DNA of 64,000 bases from Heterodera schachtii (GCA_023374025.1 SIJG01000018.1:1784175-1848174), one strand, 5' to 3'; shown: positions 24,088-36,523, counted from the first letter of the stretch. Made by a program: numbers and translations. The notes: a model not told the origin generated them from the sequence alone.

Positions 24088-25433
24088 GATTTGTTTGACT
24101 CCACATTCCTTTAGTCGATGTATCGCCTCGATTCAATATTCATTTTGGCATAAATTGCACAGATTTTGTCTAAAGAATTGGCTTCAATTCATAAATAAAT
24201 ATGCCACGGATGATCGATATAGGGGGGTTGAGAAAATTTTTCTGGAAATTTTGATTAGGCCTGTCATTTTAAATTTAAGCGACGGAAAGAAAAATATGAA
24301 TTTTTGGCTGTTTTTGCGCCAAAAAGGGACTATTTTTTACACCATAATACATATGAACTAACCAAAGCAAATATACTTTTTTAATAAAAATTTGGCAAAA
24401 TGGTTTAAAAATTCAAATTTTGTATAATTTTTTGCCTTTTCTCTCACAAAAATGCCATTCTTAGGGGTGTATATTTAACCCCGACCCCGATCGGGGTTAA
24501 GGGTCGGGGTTCGGGGTTGTCGGGGTAGGAAGCGTCGGGGTCGGGGTTTTCCCCGAAAATGGCCAAAAATGTCGGGGTTCGGGGTCGGGGGCGGGGTCGG
24601 GGGCCCAACCCTAGTAAGAACGATTAACTTTTCTTCGGCATTTGTGCATATTTGTGGACCACGACAAAACCCAACGTCGTACATTATATTATTAGGCCAA
24701 GTCGTACTTATAATGCCCCGACTCAAATCGTTTTTCGACAAAAAAAATCGTCAATAACAATTGTCAAAGTTGACCCAATTAAACATTCTTGGTATCATTC
24801 GATAGCCCTTAAAGTTTTTTTTATATCTCAGATTGCAAAATGAAAAAAGATTGATAAAATTAAAAAAAAAAGTTGTTTGAAAAAAAAAAATTTACGATTT
24901 TTTGGTCATACTTTTTGTAAAGAATAAAATTTTCTTCAATTTGGATTAAGGACTATCGAATAATATCCAAAGTGTTAAATTTGGTTAACTTAAACAAAAG
25001 TTCTGATGATTTTTTGTCAAAAACAACACGAATTGGCCTAAAAGTTGGGTTTTTAACGTATTTTGTTTGCAAAACTGTTGCTGGCACTTTCCTAGTTTTA
25101 CCGCACTAATTAAACATACATTTGGAATTTTATCAAATGCCAATAAATGCTTGTATTATCTTACTCCCCGACATTTTTTAAATTTTCTCCCACCAACATT
25201 GACATTTTTTGGGGGGGGGGGGGATTTCCTCCACGTTCCCCCACTTTTCTCTCCCTAAAGTTCGAGAGTGGAATCAAACATAAAATTGTACTTTGAATGC
25301 TTTTTCACCAACAAAGTCATTGATTGACATCGTCGTGGGGTACGGTATGGGCTCCCTACCGTATCAATTACCACACGGTAAATATTTGGTGTGTATTGTA
25401 ATAATGTATTTTAGCTCGAAAAACTCTAAAAAG

Positions 25434-25880
25434 GGTAATAGTGGAGAATCTGGGCTCCACCAAAAATTTTTTTTTCTGCTATGAAAAGATCAACCCGGGG
25501 GTTTTCGGGGCTTCTGATCACGAATCTGATATCAGATTTGCAAAAATCATTGATTTTATCATTGATTTGAAAATCAAAGATTTTCGAAATTTTGATCAAT
25601 ATGGTCAAATTTTCATAAATTAAGCATTGACTGGGTAATAAATTTTGATTGTTTTATTTTTTGTGTGTTTGTTCTATGATTATCTCAATGTTTACGTCGT
25701 ATTTGATCATTATTGATCAAAATTTTGAAAATCTATGATTTTCAAAATCAATGATAAAATCAATGTTTTTTGCAAATCTGATATCAGATTCGTGATCAGA
25801 AGCCCCGAAAACCCCCGGGTTGATCTTTTTATATCAGAAAAAAAATTTTTTTGGTGGAGCCCAGATTCTCCACTATTACC
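25434..25880. mobile_element. Fold-back MITE, 8-bp TSD
   Basis: The 447-bp element is almost wholly palindromic, starting GGTAATAGTGGAGAATCTGG. The TSD CTAAAAAG is at 25426-25433 and 25881-25888. The single unoccupied site is at about 4765 in copy A. It contains TTTTCGGGG and CTGATCACGAATCTGA in both arms. Confidence 0.9.
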
Positions 25881-26315
25881 CTAAAAAGCATTCTCAAACA
25901 TAATGTCCAACTTGCTATACATTCGAATGAAAGCCAACGACTGTCCGTTGGTCGCTCTTATCCGATTCGGCGGTGGGTTTTTTATTTGCCGAAGGAGTGC
26001 CGGGGTCAAAATTAAAAAATAAATTCTGAAGGGCAACTTTTTTAAAAAAAATTTGTCATTTTCATTTTGCGAGAGGGGGGGGGAGTCCCCCTGGCTACGG
26101 GCCTGATGCCACAGCCCCGGGTACACCTCAAAACATTGCCGAAAAAAATTTTTTTTTTTTAATTTCAAGAAAAATTTTTAAGAAATTTTTTTAAAAACAT
26201 TTTTGAAAGCTAGATGTTACTGAAAAAAATTCCTAAATTTCCTGAAAATTGAAAAAAATTTTCGTTTCCTAAATTCTCTTAATACAATTTTTCAATTTTG
26301 CGGTGACGTTTTTTT

Positions 26316-26601
26316 GGTACTTATATGGTTTAGCCACCCAAAAAAAAGTAATTTTTAAATCATATAAACATTCTAGGTTGTTTATGTGGTCGGTGGTTTT
26401 CGGGGTCGCTGATCACGAATCTGACATCCATTTCGACCATTTTCTTAACCCGGACCCGAATTCGAACAAAACAATCGAAAGTTCAAATTTTCGGATTTTG
26501 TTATCAGCGACCCCGAAAACACCCGACCCCGAAAACCACCTAGAAATTTTATATGATTTAAAAATTATTATTATTTTGGGTGGCTAAACCATATAAGTAC
26601 C
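26316..26601. mobile_element. MITE with GGTACTTATATGG ends
   Basis: The 286-bp element has TIR GGTACTTATATGGTTTAGCC and a T-rich 8-bp TSD (GTTTTTTT) at 26308-26315 and 26602-26609. The empty site is at about 5205 in copy A. It shares the GTTTTCGGGG and CTGATCACGAATCTGA core with the element at 25434. Confidence 0.85.
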
Positions 26602-27128
26602 GTTTTTTTTTTGCTCCCTCCGGCCCCGGTCAGCCACCGGTCTTTGTTTTTTTAATTTTCCCCGCTATTTTACAGGATGTGACATCTCATTCATTTCGGA
26701 GTCATTCGCGCGGAAGGCCAACCTTTTGGGCAACATTGACCGTTCCAATTGCAAGACAATTTCCGTGCCGATTTTTGGAGGTGCCAAAGTGCTTGGCTGG
26801 TGAGTGGTGGACAAAAAAACAATCATAGATTTTTTTGTCGCCCTTTTCAGCGATTTCTTGAAAAACAGTAGTTCGTCATAAAAAACATAAGATTTTTTTA
26901 GAATTTGTTAGAAGAAAGGCTTTATTTTAAAAATTGCTATTTCTTCTAAATATGTTTAAATAAATAAAAAAAAATTTTCAAAGGCATGGCTTAAAAAATT
27001 GGGCAATTAATTCCCTTATTTTTACATTTAATTTATTTTCACTTTTTGCAGGGCCAACGATGTTCAAATTCGAATTGATGAGCTGGATTATCAATTTGTG
27101 TACCGTTTGGGGATGATGGAGGACAAAC

Positions 27129-29483
27129 CGGTCGGGGTCGTTTTCGCGTGGCTGTTTTCGCGTGGCCGTTTTCGCGTGGCCGTTTTCGCGTGGCTGTTTT
27201 CGCGTGGAGTTCGTTTTCGCGTGGCCGTTTTCGCGTGGTTGCATATAAAAGAGAATTCAATACTCACACTATATTTTACCAAAATTTGTTTTACTCTCAT
27301 TTTCTTTCGGGTTTTAATTCTTTTATAATTAAGTGAATTTGATAAATTTAATTTTAAGTGAATTTGATAAATTTAATTAAGACTTTTTAAATTATTATAA
27401 TATGGACCAGCAGCAACAAATTAAAACAAAACGAAATAAAATTAAGTTGGAACATGACGGCGCGCTCTATGTTTTCGACCAATTTAGCGCAGATGGGCTT
27501 AAGAAATTTTGGCGATGTGAGTTTCATGGGCCGGCAGACAAATGCAAGGGTGAGGAAATGTATTTTTTTAAATTTCAAGTTTGTTTTTAAAACTCAGGAC
27601 GTTTGCACACGGATTCAAATAACGTTGTGCAGAAGAAGGTCGGAGTCCATTCGTGCGACATGAACGCTGCGCGTGTGGAGTGTCAGCGCCTCGTAACTGG
27701 GCTCAAACGGCGTGCTGCTGAGACGTGCGAAGCACCTGGGACCATCCGTGCTCAAGTGCTGCAAAACACATGCACACCTGTGTTAGCAGCTTTTCCGAGC
27801 AAATACGCCACAAAAAAGGTGGGTTTATATCCAAAAACAATTTTGTTTTTATTTTCTTTTTTAGGTAATCAAACGTTTGCGCCGCGATGAAAATGCGCCG
27901 CGAGCCGAACCACTCAATTTGGAGCAGTTGGAGATTCCGAATGCATATCGTGTTTACAATCGCATTGAGACTGAAGAGGAGCAATTCCTGTTGGCGGACA
28001 CTGGCGTTTTTCAAATTCAAGGACAGAATGGACCCCAACGGTGAGAAGCATTAATCATTTAACCATTAAATTATCGTCGTCATTTACACTATTAAGGATT
28101 CTCATTTTTGGAAGAGCTTCTACTGCGGTTTGGACCCACGAGATGAAGGACATTTACGCGGACGGTACATTTGCATTGACGCCGCCGCTTTTCAGCCAAA
28201 TTTATGTGTTGTTGGCAAAGTAAGGTTAAGTGTGTTGTCATTAATATTAAGCTTTTTTAGGAGAGATGGTTGGGTCTTTCCCATTTGTTACTGCCTTCTA
28301 ACGTCAAAATGTACTGCCATATACACGCGCATGTTGCAGCTTCTTTTGGAACGATGGCCAAACTTCGCGCCGCAGACAATTTCGCTGGACTTCGAGTTGG
28401 CCATGGTCGGTGCGGTCCGCATAGTCCTTCCTGCATGCAGTGTGCGGTACTGCTTCTTTCACCTCGTCCGCAACATGAAGAAGAAGATAACGGCCCTGGG
28501 CCTCACTCGTGTAATTTTTTATTTTATTTTTATCATGCAATCACATTGAAACTCATTAAGGTTTACAACACTGATCCCATTTTTGCTGAAAAGTCAAAAA
28601 TGATCACTTCCTTAGCCTTCCTACCTGTTCACCACCTTCAAGCGGGCTTGAATGCAATTCAAGCACAGCTTCCTGCACAACTTCACGGAATTTTTAATTG
28701 GTGAGATTTTGATGGAACTTTTGAGACGAAATGTGTTTTCTAGGTTTTTGGACAATTACACGGGCAAACCGTGGTTCAATGGTGCAATGACGGTGCCTAA
28801 GTTCGGCCCAAACGAATGGAGTGCTCATCAGCGAACCTTGGATGGTGGTGACCGGACCAACAACTTCGCCGAAGCATTCCATCGCAAACTTCAGCGGCAA
28901 TTTAATTGCACTCATCCAACAATTTGGCGCTTCATTGACACGATCAGATGTGTGCAGAAGACGATTGATGCTGATATGGCACGTTGTGTGATGGGAGAAG
29001 CAGCAGCCCAAAAGAAAACGAAGTATCTTAATGCCGACGCACGGATTCTTCGTCTCGTCCAACGCTATAACGATATCAATAACAATATTGTCCCTCAAAA
29101 TGATCACAATTATGCCAATGCCAATGTGAACCCCGAAAACATTAACAATTTCCTCATTGGTATTTCCCGAAACTATGAAATGCGTCCTTAGTTTGTTTCC
29201 GATTTTGTTATTTTTGTTAAATTTCTGAATTTTTATAAAATTTTATTTTTTTCGTTCATCCCTGACAAATTATTAAAGAAGGTACCAACCTCAAAATCTA
29301 AAAATAAAAAAAGTAAGAAAATTTTTCGAATTCGGGTTCGGGATTCGAAAAATGAATATTCAGCACATATCCAAAAAATTTCAGTCGTAAACAGGCACTC
29401 ACGCGAAAACGTACCCCACGCGAAAACGGCCACGCGAAAACGTACCCCACGCGAAAACGGACACGCGAAAACGTCCTGGCCCC
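27129..29483 (+). mobile_element. Intact MULE with GTTTTCGCGTGG terminal arrays
   Basis: A 2355-bp Mutator-like element. The 9-bp TSD AGGACAAAC is at 27120-27128 and 29484-29492, and the unoccupied site is in copy A at about 5723-5731. The ends (CGGTCGGGGTCG and, inverted, GGGGCCAGGACG) lead into arrays of TTTTCGCGTGG: seven copies left, five inverted copies right. It carries one uninterrupted spliced transposase gene. Confidence 0.95.
27402..29191 (+). CDS. FLYWCH-MULE transposase, apparently intact
   Basis: Seven exons: 27402-27549, 27598-27818, 27865-28040, 28097-28219, 28261-28510, 28561-28700 and 28744-29191, totalling 1506 nt (501 aa plus TAG), with all phases closing and GT/AG borders. 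The N-terminal FLYWCH-type zinc finger (ALYVFDQF, KFWRCEF, then HSC) should bind DNA. The DDE/RNase H-like domain shows YADGTFALTP (first Asp), ISLDFELAM (second Asp), CFFHLVRN (C/H motif) and GGDRTNNFAEAFHRKL (Glu), the catalytic set of MULE transposases. No stop or frameshift is visible. The terminal TTTTCGCGTGG arrays are natural candidates for its binding sites (inference). The nested relative at 22202 has the same architecture but is broken. Confidence 0.9.
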
Positions 29484-31291
29484 AGGACAAACATTTGGGA
29501 ATGTAAGTTTGGCGTATTGTCTTTTTATTTAAACATTTATTTAAAAATTAATTTTAAGGTATTGCCAGAAGAAGATCGACATGCTGTATGTTTAAACAAC
29601 AATCTACCTATTTTTATTTTCCTCAGTAATTAGAGGAAATTGAGCAATTTATATAAATTCAAGCCTACCCCCCCCCCAAGAAAAACTTTTTTAATTTCCA
29701 AAAAATTATTGACATGCATAGTCGGTTAATTTTTTTTTTGAAAAAATTTGGCGATTTAAAAAATCCACCTATTTTTCTTGAAAAAATTTTCACTCGGCGC
29801 GGGGAAGGGAAGGGTTCGAATTTCATAGTGCTGTTCAAGACCAAAGAATTTCCCCAAGACTTGAGACCGCAACTCTCGAGCAGCACTCGAAAATTCCCTC
29901 CTCTCTCACTGTTTTAGTCTGGTGAAAGGGTCTGGCGCCGAAATGGCAGCGCCGAAACGGCACTGAGCAATTTTTTAAACCAAATTTTCTCAAAAAAGAA
30001 AACAAAATTGCGTTTTTTACACAGTGTTGCAACCGATTGCTGTTACAAAATTGGATTTACCATGGATTTTGGCAAAAAAGTGGTCTCCCTCAAGGGCAAA
30101 TCAATCAAAGCTTTGACCGAGGAAGAAATTCAGCGCGAAATGGAGAATAACTACTGAAGAAACGAAAGAAAGAATGGACAAAAGTGATCGGAATTTATGA
30201 TCAGAGAAACAGAAATCAACATTGTTTTTGGCGCCATTTTGAGGAATAAATTTTTGGCCATAACTTTGCTCAAGCTTGACTAAATTTTTTGAAATTTAGA
30301 TGAGCTTGTACATAGGGAGGCAATGGGAAAAAAATCTCTCGAAAATTTTTTTTATTGCCTCACAGAAGCGCAGATTAAATGAAAAAAATTTTGAGGCTTT
30401 GTGAGAGCCCTTCTGCTAAATTTTCAGAAAATGAATCGATGAACAAAACTGATCGGTCGGAGTGTGTGATCAGAGAAACAGAAATCAAACAAATAAATAC
30501 ATTTGGCTCTATTTTGGGGAATAAATTTGTTTTTGTTTTTTTTAATTTTAAATTTTTTCTACAAATTTGCCGGTGTGTCTGGCAAAAAATTGGATAATCA
30601 TAATCCGATCGAGATTTAATTTATTATGTTGATTTAATATTTAATTTGTCGTTTGAAACGATTACATAAAACCGTATAAACAATCATATTTATATTCGAA
30701 AAAAAATAAACAAATGAAATTGAGAGAGCATTTCTGATCAGAGAAAATTAGAGCATCAAATCCGTTTAAAAATGGCTATAAAAAGCCGGGATATTCACAA
30801 ATTGCGCTCCTTCTAATGGGCTTAATGCAGGGTTTCGCTTTCCAAGCACGGATATACTATTGATTTCTTTTTAAACATTCAAAACGCTACAATTTTCATG
30901 CAATAATTCCAAATGATCGACCATTTGTCAAGTGCCAACAAATTCATTCACACACATAATCAGACGAACTCTTCACTGCTTTGACCCCTATTTTGCTGGT
31001 GATGATTGAGGAGACAAAGGCCAAAAAATTCAAAACAAATTGAATTATTTTCACGAAATATAATTCAAAGTACAAAATAAGTTCATTTCCCGAAAAATTT
31101 TATTACAAAATCCTATTTGGTATGAGATTTTCTTATCAAAAATTCCTAAAATTTTTTTTGAAAAATTTTTAAATTTTTTAATTAGGGGGGAACGACATGC
31201 TCCCTCCCCTCACCGTCCATTTTCCATGGCTTTTGCTCACACAATGCAATTATTGCCGCCATTAAAATAAAAATGGACAAAGTTCGATTAA

Positions 31292-33777
31292 CGGTGCTGC
31301 GACAACCGAATGCTTTTCCTGCAAAATGTCAAAGTGCCGGCGGCGAATGCGGTGGGCCGAGTCGGCGGCGGCTTTCGCTTCACAATGCGCGCCTTTGACC
31401 GCACTCGGCTCGTCGTTGGTGAGCACAAAAAAGGGGCGCACGGCACGGAAACGCATTTGGACGTTAAGCCAAAGCAAAAAAAGGATCCAATCAACAGCCA
31501 AACTTCCAAAAAAGCGGTTTTTATCAAAAACAGATTAAAAAGACCATCGCCCGGAGGCTGGGGACCCCCCACATGGTCAAATCCCGAGACCGTCCCTGTC
31601 CCATGCCGCTTGTAAGAGTGAAAAACCGTCACACCTGCTAAATATCGCCGCAAAAAAATTTAAAAAAAAACTAGCGAGTGAGGGGCCGACGGTTTCGATG
31701 GCTTTTCAGTCGTGAAAAATATTGAAAATTTAGTTTAAATTTATTTACACTTTTCCATCCAACAAAACAATTCTTCGGGGCCGTTTTTTGGGCTAATAAA
31801 AAAACACGACAGGGATATATTCCATACATGCACAAGGGATATCTCAGCCCAAGGGCCATACGACGAACGATTGGGACAGGGGGGTGTCTCGGGACCGATT
31901 TTTCATACGAAGGTCCAAATTTTTCTTCGGCGACTTTTTTTTTTTGTTTTCTTTTCGCTATTCAAACCATTTTTTGCTATGCAAACCACTTTTTTTTGCG
32001 GCGCGTTTTTCCCGAAAAACTTTTGGGGAAGGGCGTGGCGGGCGGTCCGGCGGTGCCGGTAGGCGCCGCCGGGAAAATTTTTTGAATTTTGTATTGATTT
32101 CGCTAAGGAAATTGTGCTAATTCTAAATTTTTCCCCCCTTCGTTAACGCCTCCCTCCACGACGACCCCCCCCCCTCTCTTTTACAGCCGCCCCCCTTACG
32201 ACGAACGATGGGGGGGGGGGGTGTCCGAGGCCTCTTACGACGAGGGGGAGGGGTGTCCCGAGACACCCCTTGTGCATCTATGATATATTCGCCCTGCCGG
32301 AGAGTTCCAATTTATGTGATTTTTTAGTAAAATTAGAATAAAAATGCATTGATTGTCCGGCAGTGCAGAAAGAACCGTCTGGAAAAATTGAATATTTTTT
32401 TTGTGGAAATTGGTTCATTTCAAAAAATGATTCAGACAAATCTGAAAATTCAAAACTTTTTGTCAATAATAATTTGATAAATTGCTTACACACACTTGGA
32501 AGCCTTAAATAAAAGTTCAAAAAATTCCCTTGCGGCTAAATAAACTAAAAAATGTTTCGACTTCTTCAGCCTCAATGGCCTGCGGACTGCAACAGCGCGC
32601 GTTGGATGAGGCGGCCAAATACGCAACGGAACGGCGCACATTTGGCAAACCGATCATCGAATACCAAGTGGGGAGGAGAAATTACATGAAATGTCATGGG
32701 CTAATTGGACACAGAAACCCCTGGGAGAAAAAGAAAGAAATTTAATTGTGTTAGAGTTTTTTTTTGAATTTTTTAAAAACGCTTCGGCAAATGCACAATT
32801 TTCTTTTGAGGGCGTCTCCTTCAAACTCGCCAAAATGGCCATGCATTTGGAGGCGCCCAAAGGCCTTGTGAAGCGGGCGGCCAAAAAGGTGGACGCGCAG
32901 GCGGAGGACGCCGTTTATTTTGCGTCGATGGCCAAATGCTTTGCATGCGACGCGGCATTCCAAGTGCTTTTTTATGGAGAAAATACTTTTTCTGAATTTA
33001 ATTTCTTTTTTTAAGGCGGCATCAAACGCAGTTCAGGTGATTCGGGGAATATTTCCACAAAAAGTTTCTGTGTTTTTTTAAATTAATAGTTTCGATGACT
33101 CATCTTTTCGTATATGAAAGAAACTCTTTCATACCTATCTCAAAATACGGTTCAATTTATTTTGTACATAAACAAAATATTTTAAAGTTTGTGGGTTATT
33201 AATTTTGTCATGTGATTCGTCGGGCGACTTTTTGTCCTCTCCGGCAGGCCCGTAGCCGGGGGTCCGAAATGAAAAATTAAAAAATTTTCAAGGAAAAATT
33301 TGCAATTTTTTAAAAATTTTTAATTTTTATTTTAAAAGTTAAAAAAACTTTTCCCTGCGTCGCATTTCGGCACCGCCGAACCCCCATTTTACCTTCTTTT
33401 TTTTTGAAATTTTGACCTCAAAATGGCAAAAAATGGTCCTTTTTGTCGAAAACGGCTACAAATTCCTGTTTTTTATTCACTGGGGAGAAAAATTTTGCCC
33501 CGAAGAGCAAAAAAAAAAGGTCTTCGGTTCTTGCTCTCCGGTAAAATTATTCCCCAATTATTTGCTGTGTTCATTTGAATAGATTTTCGGCGGCAACGGT
33601 TTCAACGAACAGTTCCCGGTGGAAAAACTGCTGCGCGACTCGAAAACCCTGCAAATCTACGGGGGCACCAGCGAAATCCAACGGGTTGTGATTGCGCGGG
33701 AGTTGCGCAAAAAGTACGGCAACGGCGGCGACCAACCGACGGTGGCGGCCACGCCAACGCCGTCGTCCCAACTTTGA
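31292..33777 (+). pseudogene. Acyl-CoA dehydrogenase, 5'-truncated copy M3
   Basis: Exons 31292-31418 (truncated, begins within RCCDNR), 32570-32667, 32811-32963, 33016-33036 and 33583-33777 retain open frames and splice sites, ending as in M1 except Val to Thr near the C-terminus ([11 protein letters not shown]). The upstream part of the first exon and all N-terminal exons are replaced by the same sequence as in M2, so no start or substrate-binding N-terminal domain is present. The [10 protein letters not shown] motif again lacks the usual catalytic Glu. It could only be expressed as a fragment. Confidence 0.8.
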
Positions 33778-33964
33778 CCAAAAATTTTTAATACACATCA
33801 ATATTTTAATTGCTCATTTAATGTTTTTATTATTAGGGCCCGGAAGTGAAAAATTTATAAATATTTTTTTGAAGGTTTTCCGTTCTTCATTGGTCCAAAA
33901 GAGGGCTCTATTGCACTTTATGAGTCCAATCTATTTTTCATTTAATAGTTTTGAGTCCAATTAC

Positions 33965-34040
33965 TAGAGCCCGGCGGGAGCGGGGTCCCGCGGGAGTTTT
34001 ACGGGACTCCCGTAAATTATTTTTTACCGACCGGGCTCTA
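33965..34040. mobile_element. 76-bp hAT-like mini-element, copy B
   Basis: Counterpart of 10339-10410 with 4 extra bases (GACC) before CCGGGCTCTA. The same TSD CCAATTAC is at 33957-33964 and 34041-34048. Confidence 0.8.
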
Positions 34041-34784
34041 CCAATTACATTTGTTTTTATTTTTGGTTTAAAACTATCAATAGCAAGTCACAAATACATG
34101 AAGTAGATGGCACGGAATTCCGACTTTCGAAAATTTTTGGCGCCTCGGAATGCCATCCCTGGTATGCATTCTTGGGTCATTCAGATTAACGAAGTACATC
34201 CGATGCAGGGCTGCACATAATTACGGATTACGGGTTTTTGGAGTTACTGGTTACAGATTTTTGGGGTTTTTCCGTAATTTTGACCCGTAACTGAAACTTT
34301 TGAATTATTTTTCGAGACGATTTCTTGTAAGATTATTTTTTTACAAAAACAAATTTTCTATTTTCATTGAAAGGTTACGCGTTTTGATTTCATCTGACTT
34401 ACTTGGTAATTTGTTGTATTATAACCTACATGAAAAAGCGGGGGAGGGGTGGGGGTCGCAGGCGAAGGGAAAAGAGGGAAATTTCTAAAAAATTTGGCTA
34501 TTTTTTAGCAAAATTCGTTTCATAAAAAACACTCGAGGTGCGGAAATTTCAAAAACATGTTTTGAACCGATTTAATTACACGAAAATGTACCAAATAAAC
34601 GAAAAAAAATTTACAGAAAAATTTTTCGAACAAATTTGGTATCATTCATAAGTCTTGACGAGCTAAGTCTAAAAATCTGTGGATGAAGTCGAACCGACCC
34701 CATCTAAGCACTGGACACTGAGTCCCAGTGAAAGTAGACACTTCAGTACCAAAGAAATAACTTAATTTTTCAAAAACCAGTTTT

Positions 34785-36523
34785 ATGAAGAAAGGGGCTC
34801 AAAAATAGCATTTCTACGTTAAAATTTTTTGATTTGGTAAAGGTTTTTAGTGCATATAAAAGCATAGTTTGGGGGTTTTCGAGAATAAATGCATTTTTTG
34901 CCATTTTTGCATTTTTAGAGCATATTTAAGTCATTTTTGGCAAATTTTCATAAGAAAAATGCAATAAAACGAAAAATACACCCTTAAGGATCGACTTTTT
35001 GGGAATTTTAAAAAATGCACCCTTAAAAATTGAAAATTTTTGAACTTTTTCTGAAACTTTTGAAAAAAATTTGTTCATATAAAAATTTTTTTTGCAATTG
35101 TCTAAAAACGCCCTAAGTCATTGTTTTGGTTTTTTAAAGTCAATTCTGAATTTTTTACATAATTTTCCAATTTTCCCTGAGAAATTAAATTCCCTGAGGC
35201 TTAGGGCGCTTCAAACATTAGACCTGCAGCTTCCAAAATTGACATCATGTACAGACATCCTATAAGCATTTTTTATTGCCTTTAAGCCGGACCAAACACA
35301 TGTCTATCCGAAAAATGACTAGTTTTAGGCTTTTTCTTCATTCTTGCAACATTAATTTTCTTCAACATTCTCAATTTCTTTAAAAAAATCCTAATTTCTT
35401 TTGAAAATTTTATTATTTTTTTTAATTTAATTATTTTCATGAGATGAAAAAGTCATTTAAAATTTGGTAAAAATTTCTTCGAATTAAAGGGATTTCTCAA
35501 AAAAAACAAACAAGTCAATTTGTTGTTTGATGAGCAAGTAATTTAAACATTAAATAAATTGATCCTGCTGTGCTGGTCATTTTTGATTAAAAAAACACCA
35601 AAAGCCACATCCCGGTCCCGGTAGGGCCGGGACCAAAACGAGTGAAATAATTTTTTTTAACGAATGGTGAAAAGATAATTTCTTGAAAAAATATAAATTT
35701 TGCCAAGATTAAAACTTTTTCTCCATTATTTTTTAATTTTATGTACAGATTTACCCATTTACCATCAAATAAAGGAGTTGTATTATATTTTTTAAACTTT
35801 TTTGTTGTTGCAAAATGGCTTTGGCACTCAAATTTTTGTCAAAGTTATAAATCTTCAAAAAATTATTAAAAAAAAGTTTTCTTGGAAACAATTTAACTAA
35901 CTCAATTATGAAGAGTCGGAAAATAAATGATTCATATTATCTCCCAAATAGATTTATGCTGCTGTTTTCTGATGAACTAATGAATAACAAACAAAACAAT
36001 GTTCCTAAAATGGGAAAGTGGAAGAAGGAAAACACTGTAAGCAGCTAAAAAGATACGGTAGAAAAAAGAAAGATAGAGAGACAGAAGAGACCATGCAAAA
36101 ATCACAGAAAGCTAACAACAGACAACGAGTGATACGATAATGGAGAGGGAACATCCATGATCATATCATCAGCGGAGATAGTGGACTGAATCATTTCACC
36201 GATCACTTCAGTTCTCCGCCATTTCCGATCATTTCATTTTCAGTCCAACTCCATCGGTGTGTTCGTGTTGCTAGTCTTTTCGTCACCTTTTTTGCCTTTT
36301 CCTTAATAATGCTTAAGGTTAGTATTTCTGATGAAAATAAGCTATATGATAAGAGAAAATTATGTAAAAAAATGTGAAAAAAATCTTTTTTCCTATACTT
36401 TGGCGTATCTTTCTTTTAGCAGTGGGGATGCTTTTGTTTTTTTGCTTTTTTGCATTGGCATTGCGCACCACGGCATAATAATTCTTAATGCGTGTTATTT
36501 TAGTAGGATTTGTTAAAATATTT
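34785..36523. other. Junction region, no gene seen
   Basis: AT-rich, with transposon debris: a phrase like TGCAATAAAACGAAAAATAC at about 34960 (also near 17005 and, inverted, near 11180) and a CCCGGTCCCGG/GGGCCGGGACC inverted pair near 35612. From about 35880 it resembles the 3' flank of the PIPK genes. Confidence 0.5.

Larger units (their letters stand above)
16296..24176. repeat. Segmental duplication 2, copy A
   Basis: Matches 36947-42819 in the same orientation, including the PIPK gene, its promoter and most of a MULE-containing element. The 16670-17903 element is absent from copy B, and 22136-22740 (left end and zinc-finger part of the MULE) is deleted from copy B. Homology stops abruptly after GTCTAAAGA at 24176/42819. 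Confidence 0.9.
22025..24613. mobile_element. Hybrid hAT-like element joining two duplicated blocks
   Basis: The left end TAGGGTTTGGACCCCG follows CAGAAAAC (22017-22024). The right end, GGGCCCAACCCTA, precedes GTAAGAAC (24614-24621). These flanks do not match each other. CAGAAAAC is the TSD on both sides of the related element at 41291-43507, and GTAAGAAC occurs unoccupied at 3956-3963. Left-end words are GCGGGGGC; right-end words are GGTCGGGG. A degraded MULE is nested inside. Confidence 0.8.
26676..30157 (+). pseudogene. Unrecognised protein gene end, copy B, split by a MULE
   Basis: Same exons as U-A: 26676-26799; 27052 onward, interrupted at 27128 by a MULE and resuming at 29484; the 27-base exon near 29560; and 30025-30157. 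Coding sequence outside the insertion is nearly unchanged (one Val/Met change in YRLGVMED), so the disruption is recent. The insertion lies in the codons for MEDK and would truncate the protein unless the element were spliced out. Confidence 0.85.
24614..34784. repeat. Segmental duplication 1, copy B
   Basis: Same order and orientation as 3956-11790. Its left limit is exactly at the TSD-like GTAAGAAC abutting the hybrid element. Its right limit follows CAAAAACCAGTTTT. It carries three insertions not in copy A and keeps dehydrogenase exons lost from A. Confidence 0.9.
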
